A stretch of 64,000 bases of DNA from DAOUBP01 sp964474695 (GCA_964474695.1 CAYYTK010000006.1:110564-174563), one strand, 5' to 3'; positions 23,894 to 33,618 are shown, counted from the stretch's first letter. Program-made: numbers and translations. Notes: generated from the letters alone by a model not told the origin.

Positions 23894-26257
23894 TCAACCG
23901 GCTTTCAGTCCCAGCTTGCAGGCGCGATCTGAGCCCCTCTGGTGCAGATCGTGGCCCAGCAGCACGCGTTCCAGATTGGCCGGCAGGTCTTGCACCCGGC
24001 GGCCCGTAGCATGGGTGATGGCGTTCAGGATGGCCGGCGCCGTGGGCACCATGGCGGGTTCGCCGATGTTCTTGGCGCCGAAAGGCCCCGGGCTGAACGG
24101 TTTCTGCACGAAGTGGCCCGAGATATCAGGTACGTCGACCGCGGTCGGAATCAGATACTCGTCGAAGTTCGTGGCCTGCATGTAGCCCTGGTCGTAGTCT
24201 ACTCGTTCCATCAGCGCGTAGCCCACTCCCTGGGTGATGCCGCCGTAGAGCTGGCCCAGGATCCCCTGGGGGAAGATCACCGTGCCGGTGTTGTGCGCCG
24301 CCCAGATGTTCGCCACGCTCACCTTGCCCGTCCCGGTATCCACAATCACCTCGGCCACCTGTGCGCCGTAGTGATAGGCAAAATAGGGCTTGCCGGTGCC
24401 ATCCTCCATCGACCAATGGATCTTGGGCGCATCCCAGCGGCCGTGCGCCGAAAGCATCAGCCCCATCTCGCGCGCATGGTCTACGACATCTTCGAAGCTG
24501 GCCGGCTCCTCTTGCGGCCCGATGAAGGTCTCCCCATCGCGCAGCACCTGCACCAGGCTGCATCCGAAGAGGTTGGCTGCCGCATGATGCAGCAGGCTGT
24601 TGAGGCGTTCGGCTGTGACGCGCACGGCGTTGCCCCCCAACACGGTCGCGCGTGAAGCGACCGTGGGACCACCGGCGATGGCCGTATCGGTGTCAGGCCG
24701 ATCCATGTGGATGCGGTCCGGCCGCAGGCCCAATACCTCTGCGGCGATCAGGGTGAAGGTGGTGCGCGAGCCGGTGCCGTAGTCGGTCAGGCCCGAGGTC
24801 AGGGTGAGCGAGGCATCGTCATTGACGCGCAGCGTGCTGACCGCGAAGTCATCCCCCTCGGCTCCCAACGACAGGCCGTGGAAGAAGCAGGCCACGCCGA
24901 TGCCATGACGGAGTTCACCGGCCGCGGTCGGCCGCGTTCCTCCCCGCTGCCCATATTCGCGTCGTTTGCGATCCCAGTCGGAGGCCCGGCGCACGTGCTC
25001 CAGGCATTCGACCAGCGCGACGTCGTCGCCCAGACGTTGGCCGTGTGCCGTCTCGTCGCCCGGCCGCAGGCAGTTCTTCAGGCGCAGTTCGATGGGATCG
25101 ATCTGCAAGCGATCGGCCAGCATATCGATGGCCTGCTCGATACAGGCCGTCGTCTCTGTGTTGCCGAAGCCGCGGAACGCCCCCGTGTAGCCGTTGTTCG
25201 TGTACGCGACGTAGGTGTCGACATGGCACGCGTCATAGCGATACGCGCCCATGGCGTGGATATTGCCGCGCCAGGCCACGAACGGCGTGATGGCGGAATA
25301 CGCGCCGCTGTCCACCAGGAGATCGACCTTGCTGGCTTTCAACTGGCCGGAGATGTTCGCGCCCAGCCGGATGTGCACCCGCATGGGGTTGCGCTTGTAG
25401 GAGAAGATCATCGACTCTTCGCGGCCGAACGACATCCGCACGGGGCAGCCTGTCAGCAGCGCCAGCTTGGCCACCTGGCCGGATGTCTGGTAGATCTGGT
25501 CGTCCTTGCCGCCAAACGCGCCGCCTACCGGCGGCTGGATTACGCGCACGTTCTCCTCGCCCAGGCCCAGGACGCGACACAGGTTATTCCGGTCGTTGAA
25601 CGGGCTCTGGCTGGGTGAGTAGACCGTGACGCCGGTGCTGCCTGGCCAGGGAACTGCCACCGCGGCCTCGGTCTCGATGTAGGCGTGCTCTTGATGGGCG
25701 GTGCTGAACTGCTCGTCCAGCAGGATCTCGGATTCCTGTAGAATCGGATCCGGATCGCCTTTGCGGACGATATGTTTGACCAACAGATTGCCGCGCGGCT
25801 CAGTCGGTGAATCCCACGGCTGCTGGCCGACGAGCGGCGCGTCCGGTTTCAGCGCCTCGGCCGGGTCGAACACGCCCGGCAAAGGCTCCAGTTCAACCTC
25901 GATGGCCGCTAGCCCGGCCGCCAATGCTTCCAGGGTTTCGGCCGCCACAGCCGCAATCGCATCCCCTACATAGCGCACATGCTCGTGCGCCAGCATGTAC
26001 ATATCCTGGACCGGGTAGCCGAAGTTTCCATGACTGACGAAATCCTCACCCGTGATGGCTGCCTTCACGCCGGGCACCCGCAGGGCCGGGGTCACATCCA
26101 GGCGGACGATCCGCGCATGGGGCAGGTCGCTGCGCAGGCAGCGGGCATGCAGCATCCCCGGCACCTTGTAGTCTCCTGCGTATTTGGCCGTGCCGAGGAC
26201 CTTCTCCAGGGCGTCGACGCGTTTGGCCGGTTTGCCGACGTACTTGAGCTCAGCCAT
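23894..26257 (-). CDS. Xanthine dehydrogenase-type hydroxylase, molybdopterin subunit (locus 2)
   Basis: 787-aa large subunit of a second molybdenum hydroxylase. Marks are P-V-G-G-A-F-G-G-K-D-D, A-F-R-G-F-G-N-T-E and G-A-K-N-I-G-E-P, where the last Glu is the catalytic base. Its start overlaps the end of the 2Fe-2S gene by 8 bp. The gene order FAD, Fe-S, Mo is the usual three-gene arrangement, unlike locus 1. It contains no repeat insertion in the loop where locus 1 has one. Likely substrates are hypoxanthine, xanthine or a reduced/oxidised purine. Confidence 0.92.
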   Translation of the reverse strand: MAELKYVGKPAKRVDALEKVLGTAKYAGDYKVPGMLHARCLRSDLPHARIVRLDVTPALRVPGVKAAITGEDFVSHGNFGYPVQDMYMLAHEHVRYVGDAIAAVAAETLEALAAGLAAIEVELEPLPGVFDPAEALKPDAPLVGQQPWDSPTEPRGNLLVKHIVRKGDPDPILQESEILLDEQFSTAHQEHAYIETEAAVAVPWPGSTGVTVYSPSQSPFNDRNNLCRVLGLGEENVRVIQPPVGGAFGGKDDQIYQTSGQVAKLALLTGCPVRMSFGREESMIFSYKRNPMRVHIRLGANISGQLKASKVDLLVDSGAYSAITPFVAWRGNIHAMGAYRYDACHVDTYVAYTNNGYTGAFRGFGNTETTACIEQAIDMLADRLQIDPIELRLKNCLRPGDETAHGQRLGDDVALVECLEHVRRASDWDRKRREYGQRGGTRPTAAGELRHGIGVACFFHGLSLGAEGDDFAVSTLRVNDDASLTLTSGLTDYGTGSRTTFTLIAAEVLGLRPDRIHMDRPDTDTAIAGGPTVASRATVLGGNAVRVTAERLNSLLHHAAANLFGCSLVQVLRDGETFIGPQEEPASFEDVVDHAREMGLMLSAHGRWDAPKIHWSMEDGTGKPYFAYHYGAQVAEVIVDTGTGKVSVANIWAAHNTGTVIFPQGILGQLYGGITQGVGYALMERVDYDQGYMQATNFDEYLIPTAVDVPDISGHFVQKPFSPGPFGAKNIGEPAMVPTAPAILNAITHATGRRVQDLPANLERVLLGHDLHQRGSDRACKLGLKAG

Positions 26258-26747
26258 GTGTCACCCCCTCTGCTGCCTCTGTGTTTCGGCGCTCGCGAGC
26301 CGTGACCTCGATCGCATCTACGATCTGTTGATAGCCCGTGCAGCGGCACAGGTTGCCGGCGATTGCCTCGCGAATCTCTGTCCGATCGGGCGCGAGGGTG
26401 CGCGCCAGCAGCGCCTCACCCGCCAACACCATGCCGGGGATGCAATAACCGCATTGCACCGCGCCGTACTCGATGAAGTTTCGCTGCAAGTCATTGGGCC
26501 CGCCGTCTGCGCCCCGAATCCCCTCGATCGTCGTGACGTTGCGGCCGTGCGCCTGCGGCGCCAGCACCAGGCACGAGTTCACGAGCCGGCCGTCCAGGAT
26601 CACCGAGCACGCGCCGCATTCGCCGACGCCACACCCTTCCTTGGTGCCAGTCAGATTCAGATAGTCGCGCAGCAGATGGAGCAGGTTGATGTCGGTCGGC
26701 GCTTCCACGCTCACCGGGCTGCCGTTCAGCATAAACGAGATTTTCAT
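26250..26747 (-). CDS. Hydroxylase 2Fe-2S subunit (locus 2)
   Basis: 165-aa small subunit with two 2Fe-2S clusters: C-G-V-G-E-C-G-A-C for the ferredoxin-type site, Q-C-G-Y-C-I-P-G and C-R-C-T-G for the second. The start at 26747 follows GGAGAAGAGG and overlaps the FAD-gene stop as ATGA. The C-terminal R-R-N-T-E-A-A-E tail is encoded by CACAGAGG-type sequence and is not part of the usual fold. Confidence 0.93.
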   Translation of the reverse strand: MKISFMLNGSPVSVEAPTDINLLHLLRDYLNLTGTKEGCGVGECGACSVILDGRLVNSCLVLAPQAHGRNVTTIEGIRGADGGPNDLQRNFIEYGAVQCGYCIPGMVLAGEALLARTLAPDRTEIREAIAGNLCRCTGYQQIVDAIEVTARERRNTEAAEGVTHG

Positions 26748-27637
26748 GCCTCTTCTCCTTCTGTCCACGGCAAGCCGAACACCTGCAGCAACGCACGCGT
26801 CACCATCGCCAGCAGGGCCGGTTCCTTGAATTCGCTGGACCAGCGCTTCCCTGTCACCTTTGTCATTTCACTCACGGCCAGTTGCCCGGCGGCCTCGCAC
26901 AGTGTGATGCTGGGCGTCTCGCCTACCAGGAGTTGTTCCACCGCCGTGAAGCGCCGGATTTGTGGTGTGGCCGAGCCTGGTGCCAGCCGCGCCTCGGCGA
27001 TGCGCCCATCCGGGCCGACCCGGCCCAGCGCAGCCACGGTGAGGCGGGAGATGGCCATCGCGTTGCGCCGGCCCAGCTTGACAAAAACGCTGCGGCTGCC
27101 GGGCGCAGGAACACCATAGCTCAATGAGACCAGCAAGCCGCCCGGCGGGATTTGTGTCCGATTGGGCCGGATGATCATCTCGGCCACTGGCCAGGTCAGC
27201 TCTCCGTTCGGCGTGAGGACCCGCGCTGCAGCATCGAGGCAGACCAGCGCCGGCAGCGAGTCCGCGCACGCGGCCGCATTCGCTACGTTGCCGCCCAAAG
27301 TACCCATATTGCGGATTTGGGTCGCGCCTACCGAGCGACACGCCTGCGCCAGCACCGGCGCTGTCTCGCAGACGACTGCGCTTTCGATGATCTCGCTGAA
27401 GGTGGCCGCCGCACCGATCACGACAGCACCATCCGAGCGCGCAATATGATGCAGCTCAGGAATCTGCGTGATATCCACTACTCTATCCAAACCTGGTTTG
27501 GATAGAGTGCGCTCTTCTCGCAGCAGCAGCACCAGGTCGGTGCCGCCTGCCAACGGCCGGCTGCGCACCCCCGGTGCATTCAGCAGGGCGACCGCTTGCG
27601 GAATACTTTCTGCCCTCACGTAGCTAAATCGTTCCAT
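26744..27637 (-). CDS. Hydroxylase FAD subunit (locus 2)
   Basis: 297-aa FAD-binding subunit: L-A-G-G-T-D-L near residue 31 and G-T-L-G-G-N-V-A-N-A grip the flavin. Residues about 43-53 (R-T-L-S-K-P-G-L-D-R) are encoded by a perfect palindrome of repeat E, and the local segment is a few residues longer than in locus 1. The start lies within the end of the upstream GntR gene (14-bp overlap). Confidence 0.92.
   Translation of the reverse strand: MERFSYVRAESIPQAVALLNAPGVRSRPLAGGTDLVLLLREERTLSKPGLDRVVDITQIPELHHIARSDGAVVIGAAATFSEIIESAVVCETAPVLAQACRSVGATQIRNMGTLGGNVANAAACADSLPALVCLDAAARVLTPNGELTWPVAEMIIRPNRTQIPPGGLLVSLSYGVPAPGSRSVFVKLGRRNAMAISRLTVAALGRVGPDGRIAEARLAPGSATPQIRRFTAVEQLLVGETPSITLCEAAGQLAVSEMTKVTGKRWSSEFKEPALLAMVTRALLQVFGLPWTEGEEA
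27481..27507. repeat. Repeat E copy 2, in frame inside the FAD subunit
   Basis: Perfect 13-bp arms CTCTATCCAAACC / GGTTTGGATAGAG around a single base. It has the same CCAAACCTGGTTTGG core as the other E copies and encodes T-L-S-K-P-G-L-D-R. Confidence 0.8.
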
Positions 27638-28451
27638 CTAGGTTTCCCCCTTTGGTCCCCCCTGCCCCAATGGCCCCCCGGAGCGATCTGAAGGATTGCA
27701 CGATCCGGCGGACGACTGTGTAGTTGTAGTCGCCGGTGACAAAATGATTGCGAAAAAGGGCGATCGGCATGTCTGTTTCGGAAAACACGGTCTCGATCAG
27801 GTGCAGCACCGCCCCGCCTTCATCGATGCGCAAGCGTTCGGCCAGATCTCGATCGGCCGCAATCGCATAGATGGCTGTGCGTGAGTAGGCGATCGGTAGG
27901 TTCGCCTGCCGGTAGAGGTGCTCCAACAGCGACCCTTCGTCGGCTGCCAGCAGCTCTGAATCTACCCGCTCTCGCGCAATCAACCCTTCGAGATAAGCCA
28001 ACCGGCGGCCCTCGATGGCCTCAATCACACGTACTTGCACGACTTGCGAGCCCGTCGGTAGATGGAGCGCAGCGGCTGTTGTTGCGTCGGCTTCAATCAG
28101 CTCCACTGAGCGCAGAACAACCTGCACCGTCGCGCCGGCCAGCTCCGCCACTGACCGAAAGCTGGCCAGCCGCTCCAGGCCGCCGGAGATGGTTCGGGAT
28201 CGGGGTGTCACCAGGGTGCCCACCCCCTGCTTGCGGACGATAAGCCCGTCTTTTTCGAGGTGGCTCAGCGCTTCACGGATCGTTGACCGCGAGACACCCA
28301 ACAGCGTGGCGAGGTCCGTCTCTGCGGGCAAGGGCTGGCCCGGCTCGTAGGCTCCATGTTCAAGCAATTCGTACAGCGCGTCGACAGCCTGGACGTAGAG
28401 GGGCCGCGTGTCCGCGCGTAACAAGCGCAGGCTATGCTCGGCTTGGGACAT
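27624..28451 (-). CDS. GntR-family regulator (first of two)
   Basis: 275-aa repressor. The winged-helix domain spans residues about 12-78 (L-P-A-E-T-D-L-A-T-L-L-G-V-S-R-S-T-I-R-E-A), followed by a UTRA-type sensor domain and a Gly-rich tail. It overlaps the end of the ABC ATPase gene by 20 bp. The DNA-binding half resembles the second GntR (23130), so the two could read related operators, for instance the palindrome at 33480. Confidence 0.9.
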   Translation of the reverse strand: MSQAEHSLRLLRADTRPLYVQAVDALYELLEHGAYEPGQPLPAETDLATLLGVSRSTIREALSHLEKDGLIVRKQGVGTLVTPRSRTISGGLERLASFRSVAELAGATVQVVLRSVELIEADATTAAALHLPTGSQVVQVRVIEAIEGRRLAYLEGLIARERVDSELLAADEGSLLEHLYRQANLPIAYSRTAIYAIAADRDLAERLRIDEGGAVLHLIETVFSETDMPIALFRNHFVTGDYNYTVVRRIVQSFRSLRGAIGAGGTKGGNLDGTI

Positions 28452-30093
28452 CGGCGGCTGCCTCGTTTTTGTTGGCGGGCGCGGCAGCTACGGTTTCGGC
28501 GGCATCCGTCGTTGCCGCGACAGTCCCCAATGCTTCGTGCATGGGCACACCGGCCATCATCAGACCGAGTTGCTCGATCGTAGCCTCATCCCGCTTGACG
28601 ATGCCGATGATCTGCCCTTCATAAATAACCGCAATCCGATCGGAGAGCGCCCGCACCTCATCCAGGTCCTCGGAGATCAGCAGCACGGCTTTACCCTCCG
28701 CTCGCTGCTGGAGCAGGCGCTGGTGGATATACTCCGTGGCGCCGATATCCACCCCGCGCGAGGGTTGGGCCGCAATCAGCACCTTGGGCTTCCGTGAAAG
28801 CTCGCGGGCCATGATGGCCTTCTGAATATTGCCGCCGGAAAGGTTCTTAATGGGGGTTTCCAGGCTTGGCGTTTTCACGGCGAATTCGCTGATCAGCGAT
28901 TTGGCATGCGCGGCCATTTTCGCGAAATCCAAAAAGACCCCGCGTGTGAACTGGGGCGCGGCATGGTCCAGCAGGAAGAGATTCTCCTGCACTGAAAACT
29001 CCTTAATGGCGCCGTCGCGCATGCGCTCCTCAGGAATAAAGGCTTGTCCGGCCTTCAAGCGCCCTTGCACTGAGGCGTGCGTCAGGTCCTTGCCATCTAC
29101 TGAAATGACGCCGGCCGTTACCTTGCGCATACCGCCCAGGCAGCCCGCTAACTCGCGTTGCCCATTGCCTGATACGCCCGCCATGCCCAGGATCTCACCG
29201 GCGTGAATCTCCAGGTCGATGCCGCGCAGCGCCTCTACGCCGCGATCGCCCATCGCGTGCAGCCCCTTAATCTGCAGCAGCGGGCGGCCCATTTCTTGCG
29301 GGGGCGGCGCAAAGCGTTTGATCTCGCGACCGACCATCATGGTTGCCAACTGATCGCGCGTGACATCCTTGGTCGCGACCTCGCCGCTGTACCTGCCGTC
29401 GCGCAACACCGTGATGCGATCGCTGATCGCCAGGACTTCGTAAAGCTTGTGCGAGATGAAGACCAGCCCATGCCCTTCTGCCACCATGCGTCTGAACGTC
29501 GCAAACAGGTCCTTGACTTCTTGCGGGGTCAGCACGGCGGTCGGTTCATCCAGGATAATCATCCCTGCCCCGCGGTAAAGCGCCTTAAGGATTTCCACGC
29601 GTTGTTGCTCACCAACTGAAAGCTGCCAGATGTAGGCGTTCGGTTCAACCTTGAGGCCATACTCTTCGGCGAGCTGGCGCACGCGCTTCCCCACCCGGTC
29701 GAGGTCCAACAGCGGCTCGCGCGAGGAGGGCAATCCCAGCGCCACATTTTCCGTCACTGTCAGCGTGGGCACGAGCATGAAGTGCTGGTGGATCATGCCG
29801 ATGCCGGCGCGGATCGCGTCGGCCGGCGAATTGAACTCAACGGACTTGCCATCGATGAGGATTTGGCCCTCATCGGGCTTGTAGAGGCCAAAGAGCTGGC
29901 GCATCAGGGTGCTTTTGCCCGCGCCGTTTTCGCCCAGCAGGGCATGCACTTCGCCGGCGTTGACGTCGAAACAGACCTTATCATTCGCGAGGACGCCCGG
30001 GAAGCGCTTGACAATGTTGCACATCTCAATGCGCTGGATGCGGCGGTAACCGTGGCTATCGTTGAGCGTCTCAGGTTGAGATAACTTCGCCAT
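28432..30093 (-). CDS. Nucleoside/BMP-type ABC transporter ATPase (system B)
   Basis: 553-aa double ATPase of the simple-sugar/nucleoside class. The first half has Walker A G-E-N-G-A-G-K-S-T, signature L-S-V-G-E-Q-Q and Walker B I-I-L-D-E-P. The second half has a degenerate Walker A and the signature L-S-G-G-N-I-Q-K. The start at 30093 follows AGGAGA; upstream in-frame codons come from repeat E and are rejected. It energises the two permeases upstream. An Ala-rich C-terminal extension (about 35 residues) is unusual. Confidence 0.92.
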   Translation of the reverse strand: MAKLSQPETLNDSHGYRRIQRIEMCNIVKRFPGVLANDKVCFDVNAGEVHALLGENGAGKSTLMRQLFGLYKPDEGQILIDGKSVEFNSPADAIRAGIGMIHQHFMLVPTLTVTENVALGLPSSREPLLDLDRVGKRVRQLAEEYGLKVEPNAYIWQLSVGEQQRVEILKALYRGAGMIILDEPTAVLTPQEVKDLFATFRRMVAEGHGLVFISHKLYEVLAISDRITVLRDGRYSGEVATKDVTRDQLATMMVGREIKRFAPPPQEMGRPLLQIKGLHAMGDRGVEALRGIDLEIHAGEILGMAGVSGNGQRELAGCLGGMRKVTAGVISVDGKDLTHASVQGRLKAGQAFIPEERMRDGAIKEFSVQENLFLLDHAAPQFTRGVFLDFAKMAAHAKSLISEFAVKTPSLETPIKNLSGGNIQKAIMARELSRKPKVLIAAQPSRGVDIGATEYIHQRLLQQRAEGKAVLLISEDLDEVRALSDRIAVIYEGQIIGIVKRDEATIEQLGLMMAGVPMHEALGTVAATTDAAETVAAAPANKNEAAADVPSRA

Positions 30094-30114
30094 CTTTCTC
30101 TCCTGGCCTTTGTG

Positions 30115-30157
30115 TTGCGACAAACCAGGTTTCGCGGAGAAACCTGGTTTGTCGCAA
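30115..30157. repeat. Repeat E copy 3
   Basis: Perfect 18-bp arms TTGCGACAAACCAGGTTT (30115-30132) and its complement (30140-30157) with a 7-base loop. It lies between the binding-protein gene and the ATPase gene and could form a stable mRNA hairpin. Confidence 0.88.
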
Positions 30158-30174
30158 CAACTTCAGTCGAAACG

Positions 30175-31170
30175 TTACGGATTGACGACGATGCTGCCGT
30201 CCGTGATGCCCTTGATGGCCGCCTCGGCAGCCTGCTTGACATCATCCGGGAGCTTGTAAGCCGGGTTGAAGACGACCTTCAAGCCGCCGTTCTTGAGCTG
30301 CAGGGTGAATGTTTCGCCGCCCAGCTTGTTGGCCTTGCGATTCTCGATGATCTGCTTCAAGATGCCGACCCAGTCATACTGCTGGCTGGCGACCACGATC
30401 TCGGGAGCCAGCGAGGCCTGGTCCTGTTGCGTGCCGAACCACAGCACATTACCCTTCTCTTTCGCCGCGCCGATCGATCCCACCACCGACTGCGAGGAGC
30501 CGGTCAACACGTCCGCGCCTGCGGCGATGTGCGTCTTGGCCGCCTCGGTCATCAGCGCAACATCGGAGAAGGAGTTGGTCCATGTCTTGTTGACTTTGAT
30601 GTTCGGATCAACGGAGGCTACGCCCTGTACAAAGCCGTCAATGTAGGTCTTCGCGTCACCCACTTCGACAGGCCCCGTGACGCCGATGACCTTGCTCTTG
30701 CTCAGCTTCGCGGCCATCACGCCGTTGACGTAACCGCCCTCGTGCGCTGCCGGCGTATAGGCGTAAACATTCGTCAGGCCGAAGGTGTTAACGTCAGTGC
30801 CCCAGGCGAAGATCGTCTTGGGGAAATCCGGGGCGATCTCCTGGATCAAGGGGCCGTATTGCGAACCATGGCCGATCACGATGTCGAAGCCCTGGCTGGC
30901 ATAGTCGCGCAGCGCGTTCCCGGCATCCGCCACCTTGAACATGTTTTCCGAGTACTTCAGCTCCACGGCCGACTCGCCGCCCATTTCGGCTTGGATCGCC
31001 TTGAGGGCTGACCACATCGACTGGCTGAAGGCCAGGTCGGTCGTCGCGCTGGGCATCACCACGGCGATACGCAGCGCCTTGGCGGCCTGCGGCGCAGGGG
31101 TAGCCGCGCCGCCGCAACCAGCCAGCAGCGCGATCACCATGACAACAACAAACAACGTGCGAACCTTCAT
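30175..31170 (-). CDS. BMP-family substrate-binding lipoprotein (system B)
   Basis: 331-aa lipoprotein: signal peptide with lipobox L-L-A-G-C (Cys19), then a periplasmic-binding fold of the Med/BMP (PnrA-like) family, which binds nucleosides or related purines. The start at 31170 follows GGAGAAGG. Its mature length is usual for the family. It is flanked by its permeases and ATPase. Confidence 0.92.
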   Translation of the reverse strand: MKVRTLFVVVMVIALLAGCGGAATPAPQAAKALRIAVVMPSATTDLAFSQSMWSALKAIQAEMGGESAVELKYSENMFKVADAGNALRDYASQGFDIVIGHGSQYGPLIQEIAPDFPKTIFAWGTDVNTFGLTNVYAYTPAAHEGGYVNGVMAAKLSKSKVIGVTGPVEVGDAKTYIDGFVQGVASVDPNIKVNKTWTNSFSDVALMTEAAKTHIAAGADVLTGSSQSVVGSIGAAKEKGNVLWFGTQQDQASLAPEIVVASQQYDWVGILKQIIENRKANKLGGETFTLQLKNGGLKVVFNPAYKLPDDVKQAAEAAIKGITDGSIVVNP

Positions 31171-31202
31171 GCTACCTTCTCCTTTGTGATGGTAAGATTG
31201 GA

Positions 31203-32150
31203 TTAGTGTGCCCCTCGCTCGAAGGGCTTGTTGAGCGCCGCCGGCCCGCGCACCCGGCTCACGGTGAGGGCCAACGCCACGATGGTCAATAGGTAGGGGA
31301 GCATCACCATGACATCGGGTGGAATATCTACCCCCAATACCTCTTTTCCCAGTACTTGCATCCACAACTGGAACGCATTAACCGTGCTGAAGAGCAGCGC
31401 GCCCAGCATGATGCCCAGCGGCCGCCAGCCGCCGAAGTAGACCAACGCCACGGCAATAAAGCCCATGCCCGCAGTCAGGTTCTCTTGGAACAGGTTGACC
31501 AATGCCAGGGAGAGCGATGCGCCCGCCAGCCCGGCCAACATCGAGCCGATGCATGTCGCGATGTAACGCGTCCGGTCGACGTTCACGCCCAGCGAGTCGG
31601 CGGCGGCAGGGGTTTGTCCCACCGCCTTGAGCCGTAAGCCCCACGTGGTCTTGTCCAGAATGAACCATGCCAACGGCACGAGGAGGAACGCGCCATACAC
31701 CGGCAGGCTTTGGTCGAAGAGGATCTCACCGATGTAGGGGATGTCACCCAGCAACGGGATCTTGACGGCCTGAAACCCTGTGACGGTCTTGACCGTGCCG
31801 ATAGTCGTCTTGAACAGCAGGGTGGAGAGGCCCAACCCGAACATGTAGAGGCCGATGCCGCTGATGCCTTGCTCAGCCTTCAGGGTGACGCTGATGAATG
31901 CCATCAACAAGCCCATCAACGCACCGATCAGGATGCCGGCCAGCAAACCCAGCCAGAGGTTGCCCGTGTTCAGCGCCACGAAGAAAGCCCCGTACGCGCC
32001 CAGCAGCATGATGCCGTCGACGCCCAGGTTGACTACGCCGGCGAGCTCCGTAATCGCTTCGCCGATAGCGCCATACAGGTACGGCGTCGCCAGGCGAATG
32101 GCCGAAGTGAGGATGCCGATGATGATGGCAGCGGTAGTAAGCTCGTTCAT
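31203..32150 (-). CDS. Nucleoside-type ABC transporter permease 2 (system B)
   Basis: 315-aa membrane protein, BPD_transp_2 family. About eight hydrophobic segments; conserved E-L-A-G-V-V-N-L-G-V-D-G-I-M and the E-A-A-like loop A-V-G-Q-T-P-A-A-A-D-S-L-G. The start overlaps the stop of the other permease as ATGA. Confidence 0.92.
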   Translation of the reverse strand: MNELTTAAIIIGILTSAIRLATPYLYGAIGEAITELAGVVNLGVDGIMLLGAYGAFFVALNTGNLWLGLLAGILIGALMGLLMAFISVTLKAEQGISGIGLYMFGLGLSTLLFKTTIGTVKTVTGFQAVKIPLLGDIPYIGEILFDQSLPVYGAFLLVPLAWFILDKTTWGLRLKAVGQTPAAADSLGVNVDRTRYIATCIGSMLAGLAGASLSLALVNLFQENLTAGMGFIAVALVYFGGWRPLGIMLGALLFSTVNAFQLWMQVLGKEVLGVDIPPDVMVMLPYLLTIVALALTVSRVRGPAALNKPFERGAH

Positions 32151-33283
32151 GACGCGGCCTCCGTCTTCCTTTTTGCCAGCGCGATGGCCCGGCGGGTTGC
32201 CAGGCGCCGCGACCACATCTGTGAGCCGATGACCAACAGCACGATCAAGCCCAACAGGGTGTCGATCAGCGCCGAAGGCACCTGGACCGCCCGCTGCATC
32301 ATGTCTCCACCCACCAGCAGACTACCGAAGAGCCAGGAGGCAGGGATCAGGCCCAGCGGATGCAGGCCGCCGAACAGCGCGGCTACGATGCCCGTGAAGC
32401 CGTAACCGCTGGTGACCCCCTCCAGCAGGCGGTGCTGCACGCCGATGACCTCGATTACGCCGGCCAGTCCTGCGAACCCGCCGGCCAGCGTCAGCGACAG
32501 CATCTGGTAGAATGGCACCGGGATGCCGGCGTATTTGGAGGCTTCAGGGCTGAGACCCACCGCGCGGATGCGATAGCCGATCGTCGTGCGCCATAGGAAG
32601 ATGTACACCACCACTGCCAGCAGCACCGCGACGATAGCGCCGGTATGAAGGAGGGTTTGCGGGATCAGGCGCCCCAGCCAGACCGCTTGGGGCAATCGTT
32701 CGGACTGCGGCAGGAACGTGCCTGCCGCCACGCCCGCCGGATCGATGAGCGGGCCGCGGATCAGGAGGTTCATCAACTGGAGGGCGATGGCGTTCATCAT
32801 GACCGTGCTCAGGATCTCGTTGACATTGAGCCTGGCCTTGAGGATGCCGGGAATGAAGCCCCACAAGCAGCCGGCGATGAACCCCATGACCATCGTGGCC
32901 GGGATCAGCAGCGCGCTGGGCCAGGTGCGGAACTGCAGGGAAAACCAGGTGGCCATCAACGCGCCGGCGATGATCTGCCCTTCGCCGCCGATGTTGAGCA
33001 CGCTGGCGCGAAATGCGATGCAGATGCCCAGGCCCACCAGCAGCAGCGGCGTTGCCTTGACCAGCGATTGCGTGAAGCCGGACATGGTGCCGAACACGCC
33101 CTTGACCATCGTGCCGTATGCAGTCAGGGGATTGGCTTTCAGCAGCAGAAGCATGACTGCTCCCACCAGCAGCGCGATCAGGATCGCCAGGACCGGCATT
33201 GCTGCTCTGAGCAGGAGTCCCTGCAAGTCGAATGCCGGCTTGCGAACTGAGTTTCGGGTGTCAATGGCCGTATCTGGCGGCAT
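32147..33283 (-). CDS. Nucleoside-type ABC transporter permease 1 (system B)
   Basis: 378-aa permease with about nine to ten hydrophobic segments, N-I-G-G-E-G-Q-I-I-A-G-A and the coupling loop R-A-V-G-L-S-P-E-A-S-K-Y-A-G. The start follows GGAGG. It is the first gene of the long minus-strand run, about 200 bp downstream of a strong promoter and palindrome at 33480-33537. Confidence 0.92.
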   Translation of the reverse strand: MPPDTAIDTRNSVRKPAFDLQGLLLRAAMPVLAILIALLVGAVMLLLLKANPLTAYGTMVKGVFGTMSGFTQSLVKATPLLLVGLGICIAFRASVLNIGGEGQIIAGALMATWFSLQFRTWPSALLIPATMVMGFIAGCLWGFIPGILKARLNVNEILSTVMMNAIALQLMNLLIRGPLIDPAGVAAGTFLPQSERLPQAVWLGRLIPQTLLHTGAIVAVLLAVVVYIFLWRTTIGYRIRAVGLSPEASKYAGIPVPFYQMLSLTLAGGFAGLAGVIEVIGVQHRLLEGVTSGYGFTGIVAALFGGLHPLGLIPASWLFGSLLVGGDMMQRAVQVPSALIDTLLGLIVLLVIGSQMWSRRLATRRAIALAKRKTEAAS

Positions 33284-33479
33284 GGCTTACCTCCGAGGGT
33301 AGATGTGATGAACAAGGGAGTGCATCAGCAGTGGTACGGTGGTGTGGATGGTGAAGGCGAAAAGCAGGCGGTGGCTGGCAGGACGCACAGCCACTCAGGG
33401 GGGAAACGCTATTCGGGTTGTGGTTCTGCATAGGCGATTCGCTCCAAGCAGCAGCCATTGCTTGTTGGATCGGACCTGG

Positions 33480-33508
33480 AATCCTCAGACGTCTGACGTC
33501 TGAGGATT
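33480..33508. promoter_or_regulatory. Perfect palindrome, candidate operator
   Basis: Arms AATCCTCAGACGTC (33480-33493) and GACGTCTGAGGATT (33495-33508) around one base. It lies directly downstream of the -10 box, covering the expected transcription start, where a repressor would block. The in-operon GntR proteins are the natural candidates to bind it. Confidence 0.6.
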
Positions 33509-33537
33509 AGATTATCACGGATTTCACGAGTTGTCAA
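33509..33537 (-). promoter_or_regulatory. Promoter of the purine operon
   Basis: Minus strand: consensus TTGACA (33532-33537), a 17-base spacer, TAATCT (33509-33514). It is the best sigma-70-type match in the window and the first one upstream of the 33283-4766 gene run. Confidence 0.72.
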
Positions 33538-33575
33538 GAGGGTAAAAGAATGAGTTTACGAAGCTGGTCCGGCGG

Positions 33576-33618
33576 CACGCCCTCCGATGCCTGCGGGCAC
33601 GCGACTTCGGAGGGCGTG
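33576..33618. terminator. Hairpin after the DHOD-like gene
   Basis: 12-bp arms CACGCCCTCCGA / TCGGAGGGCGTG. No U-run directly follows on the minus strand, so termination is plausible but not certain. Confidence 0.4.
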
